DNA of 43,060 nt from NCBI GenBank assembly GCA_002371615.1, contig DFGA01000054.1, positions 45,050 through 88,109 on the forward strand. The letters are read 5' to 3'. The DNA is from Lachnospiraceae bacterium UBA3762 (GTDB lineage Bacteria; Bacillota; Clostridia; Lachnospirales; Lachnospiraceae). The first letter of the stretch is position 1, and each line of letters begins with the position of its first letter. The notes beneath the pieces were generated by a model. That model worked only from the letters and a program-made list of their open reading frames with translations. It did not search any database and had not been told where the DNA came from. The position numbers and the translations under genes are program-made. Shown piece by piece: positions 33,628-43,036 of this stretch.

Positions 33628-34728
33628 ATGAGAATCAGATGTTCACAATCACAATTATTATCAGGTATTAATACCGTTTCTAAAGCAGTACCTTCTAAAA
33701 CTTCAATGACTATTCTTGAATGTATATTATTTAATGCGGATGAAAACGGAATAAAACTTACCGCAAATGATATGGAACTTGGAATAGAAACATATATAGA
33801 AGGAGAAGTTGAGGTTGCCGGATCCGTAGCTATAGAAGCAAAGATCATTTCAAATCTAATAAGAAGTTACAGCGGTGATGATTTTATAATTGATTCCGAC
33901 AGTAATAATACAGTTCATATAGAATGCGGAAAATCAAAGATTGATATTAACGGAAGATCTACGGAGGAATTCGTGCTTCTTCCTGAGCTTAATAAATCAA
34001 ATCCTATTGAGATATCTCAGTTTTCTCTGAAAGAACTTATCAGACAGACTATTTTTTCTATTTCCGATAATGATACAAACAAGATCATGACCGGAGAATT
34101 GTTTGAAATTAAAAATGATCAGTTTAAAGTTGTATCTCTGGACGGTCACAGGATTTCAGTCAGAAATATTACTTTAAAGAACAGTTATGATGATAATTCC
34201 GTAATAGTACCTGGAAAAACACTACTTGAATTATCAAAAATTATACCGGGAGATGTTGATAAAGATGTTTCCATATTCTTATGTGAAAATCATGTGATAT
34301 TCGAATATGAATCGGTAAAAGTAGTATCAAGGATAATAGAAGGAAACTATTTTAAAATAGACCAGATGATATCCAATGATTATGAAACAAAGATAGATGT
34401 AAGTAAAAAAGAGCTTCTTGAAGTAATAAACAGATCTACACTTCTTGTAAAAGAAGGAGATAAAAAGCCAATTGTATTTAATGTTAAAGATGATATGGCT
34501 ACTTTATCAATAACATCAACAATAGGAAGTATGAATGATGATGTTGATATTCATAAGACAGGTAAAGATATAATGATAGGATTTAATCCAAAATTTCTCA
34601 TTGATGCACTTCGTGTAATAGATGATGAAAATGTCACGTTGTATATGGTTAATCCTAAAGCTCCCTGCATTATAAAAAATGATGACGGATCTTATCTGTA
34701 TCTGATACTTCCGGTTAATTTCAGTTGA
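33628..34728 (+). CDS. dnaN: DNA polymerase III beta subunit (sliding clamp)
   Basis: 366 residues in three clamp domains of about 120 residues each. Typical segments are MRIRCSQSQLLSGINTVSKAVPSK at the start, KLTANDMELGIE, VSLDGHRISVRN near 175 and the C-terminal YLILPVNF ending. It encircles DNA and tethers the polymerase; the clamp-loader subunit delta' is at 9128-10126. AAGGAGG lies about 5 nt before ATG 33628. The stop overlaps the start region of the next gene's frame. Confidence 0.98.
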   Translation: MRIRCSQSQLLSGINTVSKAVPSKTSMTILECILFNADENGIKLTANDMELGIETYIEGEVEVAGSVAIEAKIISNLIRSYSGDDFIIDSDSNNTVHIECGKSKIDINGRSTEEFVLLPELNKSNPIEISQFSLKELIRQTIFSISDNDTNKIMTGELFEIKNDQFKVVSLDGHRISVRNITLKNSYDDNSVIVPGKTLLELSKIIPGDVDKDVSIFLCENHVIFEYESVKVVSRIIEGNYFKIDQMISNDYETKIDVSKKELLEVINRSTLLVKEGDKKPIVFNVKDDMATLSITSTIGSMNDDVDIHKTGKDIMIGFNPKFLIDALRVIDDENVTLYMVNPKAPCIIKNDDGSYLYLILPVNFS

Positions 34729-34730
34729 TT

Positions 34731-34946
34731 ATGGAAAAAATAATAATAAAAGATGATTTTATAAAGTTAGGTCAGGCACTTAAGCTTACCGGAGCAGTCG
34801 AATCCGGAGTTGATGCAAAGTTTGTTATTTTGGACGGATCGGTAAAAGTAAACGGTAATACATGTTACGAACGCGGAAAAAAGCTTAAGAATAATGATGT
34901 TATAAGTTATGCGGATAATGATTACATTATAATTTCGGAGAATTAA
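34731..34946 (+). CDS. yaaA: S4-domain RNA-binding protein YaaA (RlbA)
   Basis: 71 residues, a single S4-like domain: FIKLGQALKLTGAVESGVDAK, then GSVKVNGNTCYERGKKLKNND. The gene between dnaN and recF is the standard Firmicute position of yaaA, implicated in ribosome maturation. ATG 34731 is two nucleotides after the dnaN stop; the frame also contains TTG 34725 overlapping that stop. No clear ribosome-binding site is present, so translation is probably coupled to dnaN. Confidence 0.93.
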   Translation: MEKIIIKDDFIKLGQALKLTGAVESGVDAKFVILDGSVKVNGNTCYERGKKLKNNDVISYADNDYIIISEN

Positions 34947-34947
34947 G

Positions 34948-36033
34948 ATGTACATTAGATCACTTGAATTAAGTAATTACAGAAATTACGAAAGAGTTCA
35001 GATTGATTTTGATAAAGGCGTAAATATTCTATACGGTGATAATGCCCAGGGTAAAACAAATGTTCTTGAATCCATCTATCTTTCAAGTACAACAAAATCC
35101 CATAGAGGCAGCCGTGATAAAGAAATTGTAAAATTCGGTGAATACGAAGGACATATAAGGAGTCTGTTCGAAAAGAATGAAGTTGATTATCAGATCGATA
35201 TTCATTTAAGGACAGATAAATCAAAGGGTATAGCAATAAACGGTGTTAAACTCAAAAAAGCTGCGGAGCTTATGGGTGTTATTAATGTTATACTTTTTTC
35301 TCCGGAAGATCTTTCAATTATAAAAAACGGTCCTTCGGACCGGAGAAGATTTATAGATTCCGAACTATGTCAGCTTGATAAAGTATATCTTTATAATCTT
35401 ACAAGCTACAACAAAATTGTTAATCAGAGAAATAATCTTCTCAAAGATATAACATATCATCCAGAATTGACTGATACTCTTGATGTTTGGGATTCTCAGC
35501 TGATTTCTCTTGGTACAAAAATCATCGACAGAAGAACTCTTTTTGTTAATCAGCTTAATGAGATCATATACGATATTCATAAAAACCTTACGGGTGATAA
35601 TGAAAAATTAATGATAAAGTATGATCCGAATGTTGAGATAATGGAGTATTCCCAGAAAATAAAAAGAAATCGTGAAAAAGACATTAAATACAAACTCACA
35701 TCGGTAGGACCTCACAGGGATGATTTTGTATTTTTTATAAATGATATGGATTCAAAAAAATATGCGTCCCAGGGGCAGCAAAGAACTGCCGCTTTATCTT
35801 TGAAGTTATCAGAGATCAAACTTGTGGAAAACATTACGGGTCAAAAACCTATACTTTTACTTGATGATGTTTTATCGGAACTTGATTCAAACAGACAGAA
35901 TTACCTGCTAAACAGTATAGGAAATATTCAAACGATCGTAACATGTACGGGTCTTGATGAATTTATAAATTCAAGACTGACCGTCAACAAAATATTTAAA
36001 GTAAGCGGCGGTAAAGTAGTAAGGGAGAATTAA
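34948..36033 (+). CDS. recF: DNA replication and repair protein RecF
   Basis: 361 residues, SMC-like ABC ATPase for gap repair and RecA loading. Walker A GDNAQGKTN (30-38), signature YASQGQQRTAALSLKL and Walker B PILLLDDVLSELD (about 307-319) are all intact. It starts one nucleotide after the yaaA stop. There is no remB (yaaB) between recF and gyrB, unlike Bacillus. Confidence 0.98.
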   Translation: MYIRSLELSNYRNYERVQIDFDKGVNILYGDNAQGKTNVLESIYLSSTTKSHRGSRDKEIVKFGEYEGHIRSLFEKNEVDYQIDIHLRTDKSKGIAINGVKLKKAAELMGVINVILFSPEDLSIIKNGPSDRRRFIDSELCQLDKVYLYNLTSYNKIVNQRNNLLKDITYHPELTDTLDVWDSQLISLGTKIIDRRTLFVNQLNEIIYDIHKNLTGDNEKLMIKYDPNVEIMEYSQKIKRNREKDIKYKLTSVGPHRDDFVFFINDMDSKKYASQGQQRTAALSLKLSEIKLVENITGQKPILLLDDVLSELDSNRQNYLLNSIGNIQTIVTCTGLDEFINSRLTVNKIFKVSGGKVVREN

Positions 36034-36035
36034 TA

Positions 36036-37991
36036 ATGAGTGAAGAACAGAATTTGGCAGAAGAGAATTTTGAGGTTGACGGAGAATACGGTGCCGATCA
36101 GATTCAGATTCTTGAAGGACTTGAAGCGGTAAGAAAACGTCCGGGAATGTATATCGGAAGTACATCGGCAAGGGGACTGCATCATCTTGTCTATGAAATT
36201 GTAGATAATTCGGTAGATGAAGCACTTGCCGGATACTGCTCAGCAATAGAAGTAACGATCAATCCTGATAATTCCGTAACGGTCGTTGATAACGGCAGAG
36301 GAATTCCTGTCGGTATTAATAAAAAAGCCGGTATTCCCGCGGTTGAGGTTGTATTTACAATTCTTCACGCCGGCGGAAAATTCGGCGGTGGAGGATATAA
36401 GGTGTCGGGCGGCCTTCACGGTGTAGGTGCATCAGTAGTTAATGCGCTCTCAAATTGGCTGGAAGTCAGAATACGTCAGGACAGTAAGGTATATATGCAA
36501 CGTTACGAAAGAGGTAAAGTTGTCAAGAAACTTGAAGTTATTGATTCATGTTCTCCTGATGATACCGGTACAACCGTAACATTTATGCCGGATGATACGA
36601 TTTTTGAAGAGACTGTATTTGATTTTGATACGTTAAAAACAAGACTTCGCGAAACCGCATTTCTTACTAAAAATCTAAAGATTGTTCTTAAAGATGAAAG
36701 AGGAGAAGAGCCTGTTGAAAGAACTTTCCATTATGAAGGCGGAATAAAGGAATTCGTTACATATCTTAACAGAAGTAAAACAGCTCTCTATGAGGATGTT
36801 CTGTATTTTGAGGGAAAGCAGAATAACGTTCTTGTAGAAGTTGCGATGCAGCATAACGATTCTTTTAATGAGAGTGTGTTCAGTTTTGTTAATAATATTA
36901 CTACTCCTGAAGGAGGAACTCACCTTACCGGTTTCAGAAATGCCATAACAAAAACTTTTAACGACTATGCTCGTACTAATAAACTGCTCAAAGACAGTGA
37001 AGCAAATCTTACCGGAGATGATATCCGTGAAGGATTAACAGCTATTATATCGGTTAAGATAGAAGAACCGCAGTTTGAAGGCCAGACAAAACAGAAGCTT
37101 GGTAATTCCGAAGCAAGGGCAGCAGTTGATATGGTTGTATCCGAACAGCTGACATACTATCTTGAACAGAATCCTACAGTTGCCAAGCTTATTTGCGAAA
37201 AATCGATCCTCGCGCAACGCGCGAGGGAGGCAGCAAGAAAAGCAAGAGACCTTACAAGACGTAAAACTGCACTTGAAGGACTGGCTCTTCCGGGTAAACT
37301 TGCGGATTGCTCTGACAAAGATCCTAAAAACTGTGAAATCTTCATAGTAGAGGGTGATTCCGCTGGAGGAAGTGCAAAAACCGCAAGAAGTCGTGCTACC
37401 CAGGCTATTCTTCCGCTTCGAGGAAAGATACTTAATGTTGAGAAAGCAAGACTTGATAAGATTTATGCCAATGCAGAGATAAAAGCGATGATCACTGCTT
37501 TTGGTACAGGTATTCATGATGATTTTGATATAGAAAAACTCCGTTACGATAAGATCATTATAATGACCGATGCGGACGTTGACGGTGCACATATAAGTAC
37601 ACTGATGCTTACATTCCTGTACAGGTTTATGCCGGATCTTATTAAGGAAGGCCACGTATATCTTGCTAATCCGCCTCTTTATAAACTCGAGAAGAATAAG
37701 AAGGTCTGGTATGCATATTCCGATGAAGAACTTAACAGTATCCTGACTGAGGTCGGAAGAGATCAGAATAACAAGATTCAGCGTTACAAAGGTCTTGGAG
37801 AGATGGATGCGGAACAGCTCTGGGAAACAACTATGGATCCCGAAACAAGAGTACTGTCACGAGTTTCCATGAATGAAGAGATGGAATCACAGATCGATCT
37901 TACCTTTACTACCCTTATGGGAGATAAAGTTGAACCGAGACGTGAATTTATCGAAGAAAACGCTAAGTTTGTGAAGAATCTGGATATTTAA
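36036..37991 (+). CDS. gyrB: DNA gyrase subunit B
   Basis: 651 residues. GHKL ATPase domain (EIVDNSVDEA, DNGRGIP, GGLHGVGASVVNALS), transducer domain, then TOPRIM with EGDSAGGSA from residue 439 and DADVDGAHIS. The C-terminus ends normally in a KNLDI sequence. With GyrA it introduces negative supercoils, needed at the adjacent origin. ATG 36036 is two nucleotides beyond the recF stop, with GGGAG just upstream. Confidence 0.98.
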   Translation: MSEEQNLAEENFEVDGEYGADQIQILEGLEAVRKRPGMYIGSTSARGLHHLVYEIVDNSVDEALAGYCSAIEVTINPDNSVTVVDNGRGIPVGINKKAGIPAVEVVFTILHAGGKFGGGGYKVSGGLHGVGASVVNALSNWLEVRIRQDSKVYMQRYERGKVVKKLEVIDSCSPDDTGTTVTFMPDDTIFEETVFDFDTLKTRLRETAFLTKNLKIVLKDERGEEPVERTFHYEGGIKEFVTYLNRSKTALYEDVLYFEGKQNNVLVEVAMQHNDSFNESVFSFVNNITTPEGGTHLTGFRNAITKTFNDYARTNKLLKDSEANLTGDDIREGLTAIISVKIEEPQFEGQTKQKLGNSEARAAVDMVVSEQLTYYLEQNPTVAKLICEKSILAQRAREAARKARDLTRRKTALEGLALPGKLADCSDKDPKNCEIFIVEGDSAGGSAKTARSRATQAILPLRGKILNVEKARLDKIYANAEIKAMITAFGTGIHDDFDIEKLRYDKIIIMTDADVDGAHISTLMLTFLYRFMPDLIKEGHVYLANPPLYKLEKNKKVWYAYSDEELNSILTEVGRDQNNKIQRYKGLGEMDAEQLWETTMDPETRVLSRVSMNEEMESQIDLTFTTLMGDKVEPRREFIEENAKFVKNLDI

Positions 37992-38016
37992 AGAAACAAG
38001 TTTTAAGGAGTTATAT

Positions 38017-40611
38017 ATGGATGACAGGATTTTTGATCGAATAAATGATGTCGATCTGATCAAAACAATGGAAACGTCATACATCGATTATGCCATGAGT
38101 GTTATTGCGGCTCGTGCACTTCCCGATGTCAGAGACGGATTAAAGCCTGTTCAAAGACGTGTACTCTATTCAATGATAGAGCTTAACAACGGGCCTGATA
38201 AACCACACAGAAAATGTGCACGTATTGTCGGTGACACGATGGGTAAATACCATCCTCACGGAGACAGTTCTATCTATGGCGCACTGGTCAATATGGCTCA
38301 GGACTGGTCTTTTCGTGCTCCTCTCGTAGACGGACACGGAAATTTCGGATCTGTCGACGGAGACAGTGCGGCTGCGATGAGGTATACCGAAGCCCGTCTT
38401 TCCAAGATATCAATGGAAATGCTTGCCGATATCGGTAAGGAAACCGTTGATTTTGTACCTAACTTTGATGAAACCGAAAAAGAGCCCACCGTTCTTCCGT
38501 CAAGATTTCCGAATCTTCTTGTAAACGGTACTACCGGTATTGCCGTAGGTATGGCAACCAATATACCGCCGCATAATCTGTCGGAAGTAATAAATGCCGT
38601 AGTTAAGATAATAGATAACCGGGTTGAAGAAGACAGGGAGACTCAGATCGAAGAACTGCTTGAGTGTGTAAAGGGCCCTGATTTTCCTACAGGCGGTGTA
38701 ATATTAGGGCGCCGGGGAATAGAAAGTGCATACAGGACCGGACGAGGCAAGATCAAAGTACGCGGTGTCACGGATATTGTTTTGCTTGAAAACGGAAAAA
38801 GCCAGATCATCATTACTGAACTTCCTTTTCTTGTTAATAAAGCAAGGCTCCTTGAAAAAATAGCCGAGCTTGTCAGGGACAAAAAGATTGAAGGAATTAC
38901 GGATCTTCGGGATGAGTCCGACAGAGAAGGTATGCGTGTGGTAATTGAACTGCGCCGGGATGTCAATGCAAATATTATCCTTAACCAGTTGTATAAGCAT
39001 ACACAGCTTCAGGACACCTTCGGAGTTATCAACCTTGCGCTTGTAAATAATGAGCCGAAGGTTATGAATCTTCTTGAGATGCTGACATATTATCTTAAGC
39101 ATCAGGAAGACGTAGTAACAAGAAGAACAAAATACGATCTCAACAAAGCGGAAGAACGTGCTCATATATTGCAGGGACTTCTTATTGCTCTTGATAATAT
39201 CGATGAAGTTATCGCTATTATAAGGGGAAGTGCCAATGTTTCGGAAGCGAAGGAAAAGCTTATAGAGAGATTCGGATTATCCGAAGCACAATCCGCAGCC
39301 ATCGTTGAGATGAGACTTCGTGCTCTTACCGGACTGGAGCGTGAAAAACTAGAGACCGAATATGCGGAACTTCAGAAGAAGATAGCGGAATATAAGGCCA
39401 TTCTTGCAGATGAGAAGCTCCTTCTCGGAGTTATCAAGTCCGAAATACTTGAAATATCTGATAAATACGGTGATGAGAGAAGAACAAAGATCGGACTCGA
39501 TGATTCTGATCTTACGAATGAAGACCTTATTCCTAAAGAGAATACCGTTATTGCCATGACCAGTCTCGGGTATATCAAACGTATGACTGTCGACAATTTC
39601 AAAGCTCAAAACAGGGGCGGTAAGGGTATCAAAGGAATGAAGACGATCGAAGAGGATTATATAGAAGATCTTCTTATGACCAATACACACCAGTCGATAA
39701 TGTTCTTTACCAATTTCGGAAGGGTGTACCGCAAAAAAGCATATGAGATCCCCGAATCAAGCCGTAATTCGAGAGGTGTCGCAATAGTGAATCTCCTTCA
39801 GTTACAGGGTGGTGAGAGGATTTCTGCCATGATCCCCGTAACGGAAGTCAATGAGAATAAGAATCTTCTCATGGTTACAAGAAAAGGAATCGTCAAGAAG
39901 ACAAATATACTCGAGTACAACAATATCCGTAAAAAAGGACTTATTGCTATTACATTAAGAGATGATGATGAGCTTATTGAGGTCAAAACGACAGATAAGG
40001 ATTCCGAAATATTCCTGGTAACCAGACAGGGAATGTGTATCAGATTTAAAGAAACAGATGTCAGATCCACCGGAAGATCATCAATGGGTGTTATCGGTAT
40101 GAACCTTTCGGATGATGATGAGATCATAGGTATGCAGATCGATACACAGGGTGATTCACTCCTTATAGTATCTGAGCTTGGATATGGAAAGAGAACAATG
40201 CTTTCAGAATTCCATTTACAAAAGCGTGGCGGAAAGGGTGTCAAATGCTATAAGATAATGGAAAAAACCGGTGATGTGGTCGGAGTAAAGGCTGTTACCA
40301 ATGAGAATGAGATCATGATGATAACAGACCAGGGTGTGATCATTCAGCTTCGTATGGATGATATAAAAGTAATCTCCAGAATTACTTCCGGTGTCAAAAT
40401 GATCAGTCTTGATAAAGGTGTCAAAGTTGCAAAGATAGCCAAAGTGCGTGAAAAAATATCTGACGGTGACAGAGACATTGATATGGAAGAGATTGATGAT
40501 GTAGTAATAAACATTGCCAAATCCGATGAACCTGTTGTCGTAATACACGATGAAGTGGATGTAGACGATGATGAGGAAGACACAAGATTTGATGGTATAG
40601 AGGACGAATGA
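38017..40611 (+). CDS. gyrA: DNA gyrase subunit A
   Basis: 864 residues. The winged-helix/tower breakage domain has its catalytic tyrosine at 123 (MRYTEARLSK). In the quinolone-determining region (HPHGDSSIYGALVNMAQ), Ser84 corresponds to E. coli Ser83, while the position of Asp87 is Gly88. The C-terminal beta-pinwheel contains the GyrA-box-like segment QNRGGKGIKGMK (about 527-538), which marks gyrase rather than topoisomerase IV. The tail is strongly acidic. AAGGAG is 7 nt before ATG 38017; the stop is one base from the next gene. Confidence 0.98.
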   Translation: MDDRIFDRINDVDLIKTMETSYIDYAMSVIAARALPDVRDGLKPVQRRVLYSMIELNNGPDKPHRKCARIVGDTMGKYHPHGDSSIYGALVNMAQDWSFRAPLVDGHGNFGSVDGDSAAAMRYTEARLSKISMEMLADIGKETVDFVPNFDETEKEPTVLPSRFPNLLVNGTTGIAVGMATNIPPHNLSEVINAVVKIIDNRVEEDRETQIEELLECVKGPDFPTGGVILGRRGIESAYRTGRGKIKVRGVTDIVLLENGKSQIIITELPFLVNKARLLEKIAELVRDKKIEGITDLRDESDREGMRVVIELRRDVNANIILNQLYKHTQLQDTFGVINLALVNNEPKVMNLLEMLTYYLKHQEDVVTRRTKYDLNKAEERAHILQGLLIALDNIDEVIAIIRGSANVSEAKEKLIERFGLSEAQSAAIVEMRLRALTGLEREKLETEYAELQKKIAEYKAILADEKLLLGVIKSEILEISDKYGDERRTKIGLDDSDLTNEDLIPKENTVIAMTSLGYIKRMTVDNFKAQNRGGKGIKGMKTIEEDYIEDLLMTNTHQSIMFFTNFGRVYRKKAYEIPESSRNSRGVAIVNLLQLQGGERISAMIPVTEVNENKNLLMVTRKGIVKKTNILEYNNIRKKGLIAITLRDDDELIEVKTTDKDSEIFLVTRQGMCIRFKETDVRSTGRSSMGVIGMNLSDDDEIIGMQIDTQGDSLLIVSELGYGKRTMLSEFHLQKRGGKGVKCYKIMEKTGDVVGVKAVTNENEIMMITDQGVIIQLRMDDIKVISRITSGVKMISLDKGVKVAKIAKVREKISDGDRDIDMEEIDDVVINIAKSDEPVVVIHDEVDVDDDEEDTRFDGIEDE

Positions 40612-40612
40612 G

Positions 40613-41572
40613 ATGAAAAAGAAAAAAGAGGATTACGATAATTATAAATTATCAATAGTTGTACCGGTCTACAATGAGGAAAACGGTATCAAACCATTTC
40701 TTGACCGTACCGAAGCTGTAGTTGAAAAGCTCGGATGCGAATATGAAATTATTTTCTCACTTGATCCTTCAACGGACAAAACCTATGAAGTTATCAAAGA
40801 GAATATGAAGAAAAACCGTAATATCAAGCTTATTACCATGAGCCGCAGATTTCGCCAGGCCGCAGCAACTATGGCAGGTGTTCTCAATTGTACCGGAGAT
40901 ATTTGTGTGGTAATTGATGTTGATCTTCAGGATCCTCCGGAAGTAATACTTGATCTGGTCGATAAATGGAAGGAAGGCTATGATGTGGTTTATGCCCAGA
41001 GGATAGACCGCCAGGGAGAAACAAGGATACGTAAAATCATAGATCTTACTGCATATCGTGTCATCAATTTCTTATCAAGCGTCGAGATACCGGTGGACAC
41101 GGCTGATTTTCGCCTGATCAACCGCCGCGTGATTGAAGAGATCAGAAAAATGCCCGAGACCGATATGTTTTTCAGAGGTATGGTTAGTTATGTCGGGTTT
41201 AAGCAGACTGCAGTCAGATATCATAGAGAAGCAAGAGAAGCGGATGTTTCCAAATATAACCGACTGTGGGGAGAGTTCCGTATGGGCTTTCATGGTATTT
41301 TCTGCTTTTCCAGTAAACCGCTTGAATACGTAACATTTCTCGGCGGCTTCATGACTGCATTCGGAGTGTTACTTGCCATGATCCACGGTATACGAAAAAT
41401 GATCGATGAACGTGATGATGATAATGGCGGAATCGTGTCTCTTATATGGTTTATGGGCGGACTTATTGTATTTGTGGGCGGTCTTCTCGGTGAGTATGTT
41501 ACAAGAATATACGATGATGTTAAGGGAAGGCAGAGATTTATTATAGACGAGTTTGACGAAAACACCAAATGA
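40613..41572 (+). CDS. Polyprenyl-phosphate glycosyltransferase (GT2, GtrB/DPM1-like)
   Basis: 319 residues. A GT-A domain (LSIVVPVYNEENGI at 13-26) has its metal-binding aspartates in IDVDLQDPPE (Asp102, Asp104). Two C-terminal membrane helices follow at about 238-260 and 273-292. The family transfers a sugar from a UDP or GDP donor to polyprenyl phosphate, feeding GT-C enzymes on the other face of the membrane. An AftB-like GT-C protein is encoded at 13420-15084, so the two could be partners, though they are far apart. It begins one nucleotide after gyrA and overlaps the next gene by 4 nt. Confidence 0.9.
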   Translation: MKKKKEDYDNYKLSIVVPVYNEENGIKPFLDRTEAVVEKLGCEYEIIFSLDPSTDKTYEVIKENMKKNRNIKLITMSRRFRQAAATMAGVLNCTGDICVVIDVDLQDPPEVILDLVDKWKEGYDVVYAQRIDRQGETRIRKIIDLTAYRVINFLSSVEIPVDTADFRLINRRVIEEIRKMPETDMFFRGMVSYVGFKQTAVRYHREAREADVSKYNRLWGEFRMGFHGIFCFSSKPLEYVTFLGGFMTAFGVLLAMIHGIRKMIDERDDDNGGIVSLIWFMGGLIVFVGGLLGEYVTRIYDDVKGRQRFIIDEFDENTK

Positions 41573-42411
41573 GAGAAGTATCAGTAGAAGCAGTTACAGA
41601 TGCAATTGAAGAAATGTGTATAAAGGTATGCCATGAACTTTCGGATGATATGAAGGCATGCCTTTTTAACGCGTATGATAATGAAACCTCGGAATTAGGA
41701 AAAAAGATACTGGGCCAGTTAAAAGAAAACCTTGAGATTGCAAAAGAAGAGATGATACCTGTCTGTCAGGATACCGGAATGGCGGTTGTATTTCTGAAGG
41801 TCGGACAAGAGGTCCATTTTACCGGAGGAAATATAACGGATGCAGTCAATGAAGGAGTAAGACGGGGATATACGAAAGGTTATCTTCGCAAATCCGTAGT
41901 ATCCGATCCGATTGAACGGATCAATACAAAAGACAATACCCCGGCAGTTATTCATTATGAAATTGTTCCGGGAGATAAAGTTACGATAACAGTTGCACCG
42001 AAAGGGTTCGGATCCGAGAATATGAGCAGGGTATTCATGCTCAAGCCCGCCGATGGAATAGAAGGAGTAAAAAAAGCTATATTAACCGCTGTAAGTGATG
42101 CGGGTCCGAATGCCTGTCCTCCAATGGTTGTGGGTGTCGGGATCGGAGGGACCTTCGAAAAGTGTGCCATTATGGCCAAGGAGGCTCTTACGAGACCTGC
42201 GGGGGAACATTCATCAATAGGATACGTTAAAGATCTTGAGGAAGAAATGCTTGAGAAGATAAACGGACTTAATATAGGACCTGCGGGACTGGGTGGCAGA
42301 ACAACGGCTTTTGCGGTTAATATAAATACTTACCCCACACATATTGCAGGACTTCCGGTAGCAGTCAACATTTGTTGTCACGTAAACAGACATATACAGT
42401 GGGAAATATAG
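41569..42411 (+). CDS. fumA: Class I fumarate hydratase, alpha subunit
   Basis: 280 residues, the N-terminal half of the oxygen-sensitive [4Fe-4S] fumarase/tartrate dehydratase group. PVCQDTGMA places a candidate cluster cysteine at 66; GPNACPP (Cys183), FEKCA (Cys199) and a CC pair near the C-terminus supply the others. It interconverts fumarate and malate; tartrate dehydratase cannot be excluded. The start ATG overlaps the stop of the glycosyltransferase gene (ATGA). The beta subunit is encoded immediately after. Confidence 0.92.
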   Translation: MREVSVEAVTDAIEEMCIKVCHELSDDMKACLFNAYDNETSELGKKILGQLKENLEIAKEEMIPVCQDTGMAVVFLKVGQEVHFTGGNITDAVNEGVRRGYTKGYLRKSVVSDPIERINTKDNTPAVIHYEIVPGDKVTITVAPKGFGSENMSRVFMLKPADGIEGVKKAILTAVSDAGPNACPPMVVGVGIGGTFEKCAIMAKEALTRPAGEHSSIGYVKDLEEEMLEKINGLNIGPAGLGGRTTAFAVNINTYPTHIAGLPVAVNICCHVNRHIQWEI

Positions 42412-42412
42412 C

Positions 42413-42937
42413 ATGGATAAGTATATAGAAGTTCCTTTTGACAAATCGGTTTCTGATTCTTTAAATGCCGGAGATTATGTGTATCTGACAGGTACGGTTT
42501 ATGTTGCTAGGGATGCGGCACATAAAAGAATGATGGAATCACTTGATCAGGGCAGGGAATTACCGTTTGATATCAAAGATCAAACAATATATTATATGGG
42601 TCCTTCACCTAAAAGAGAAGGAAAAGTGATCGGATCCGCTGGTCCCACAACGGCCAGCCGTATGGATAAATACGCTCCCCGGCTCATGGATATGGGAATG
42701 ACAGGGATGATCGGAAAAGGAAAAAGAACAAATGAAGTTGCCGAGGCCATGCATAGAAATAAAGTCACCTATTTTGCAGCAGTCGGCGGTGCCGGAGCAC
42801 TTCTTTCAAAATGTATAACCTCATCTGAGATTATTGCATATGAAGATCTGGGAACGGAAGCAATAAGAAAGCTTGAAGTTAAGGATTTTCCGGCTATAGT
42901 AGTAATGGACTGTCACGGAAACTGTTTATATAACTGA
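42413..42937 (+). CDS. fumB: Class I fumarate hydratase, beta subunit
   Basis: 174 residues, the swivelling C-terminal half of class I fumarase. Typical segments are SDSLNAGDYVYLTGTVYVARDAAHKR (about 14-39), YMGPSPKREGKVIGSAGPTT (about 60-79) and MIGKGKR (about 98-104). It begins two nucleotides after the alpha-subunit gene. In this group active enzyme needs both subunits. No terminator is apparent before the tRNA promoter 28 nt downstream. Confidence 0.93.
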   Translation: MDKYIEVPFDKSVSDSLNAGDYVYLTGTVYVARDAAHKRMMESLDQGRELPFDIKDQTIYYMGPSPKREGKVIGSAGPTTASRMDKYAPRLMDMGMTGMIGKGKRTNEVAEAMHRNKVTYFAAVGGAGALLSKCITSSEIIAYEDLGTEAIRKLEVKDFPAIVVMDCHGNCLYN

Positions 42938-42964
42938 TCGAAAATAATCAATATACAGCGTGGT

Positions 42965-42993
42965 TTGACAAATCACGGTCTATCTAATATAAT
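42965..42993 (+). promoter_or_regulatory. Perfect consensus promoter upstream of tRNA-Ser
   Basis: TTGACA (42965-42970), exactly 17 nt, TATAAT (42988-42993). It is the only fully consensus sigma-A promoter I found in the window. It starts about 43 nt before the tRNA. Confidence 0.92.
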
Positions 42994-43009
42994 AACGTGG
43001 CAATTTAAA

Positions 43010-43024
43010 TCTTGTCAGACAAGA
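43010..43024 (+). other. Small inverted repeat in the tRNA leader
   Basis: TCTTGTC-A-GACAAGA: 7-bp arms around a single base, in practice a 5-bp stem with a 5-nt loop. It lies between the promoter and the mature tRNA end and may be a processing element. Confidence 0.4.
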
Positions 43025-43036
43025 CTTTAGCTTTAT

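Noticed and set aside
34725..34730. TTG start for yaaA overlapping the dnaN stop
   Set aside because: ATG 34731 gives the normal family N-terminus; TTG adds two residues with no better ribosome-binding site.
37035..37655. Minus-strand open frame of 206 codons inside gyrB
   Set aside because: gyrB is unmistakable on the other strand; the antisense translation is cysteine- and phenylalanine-rich noise.
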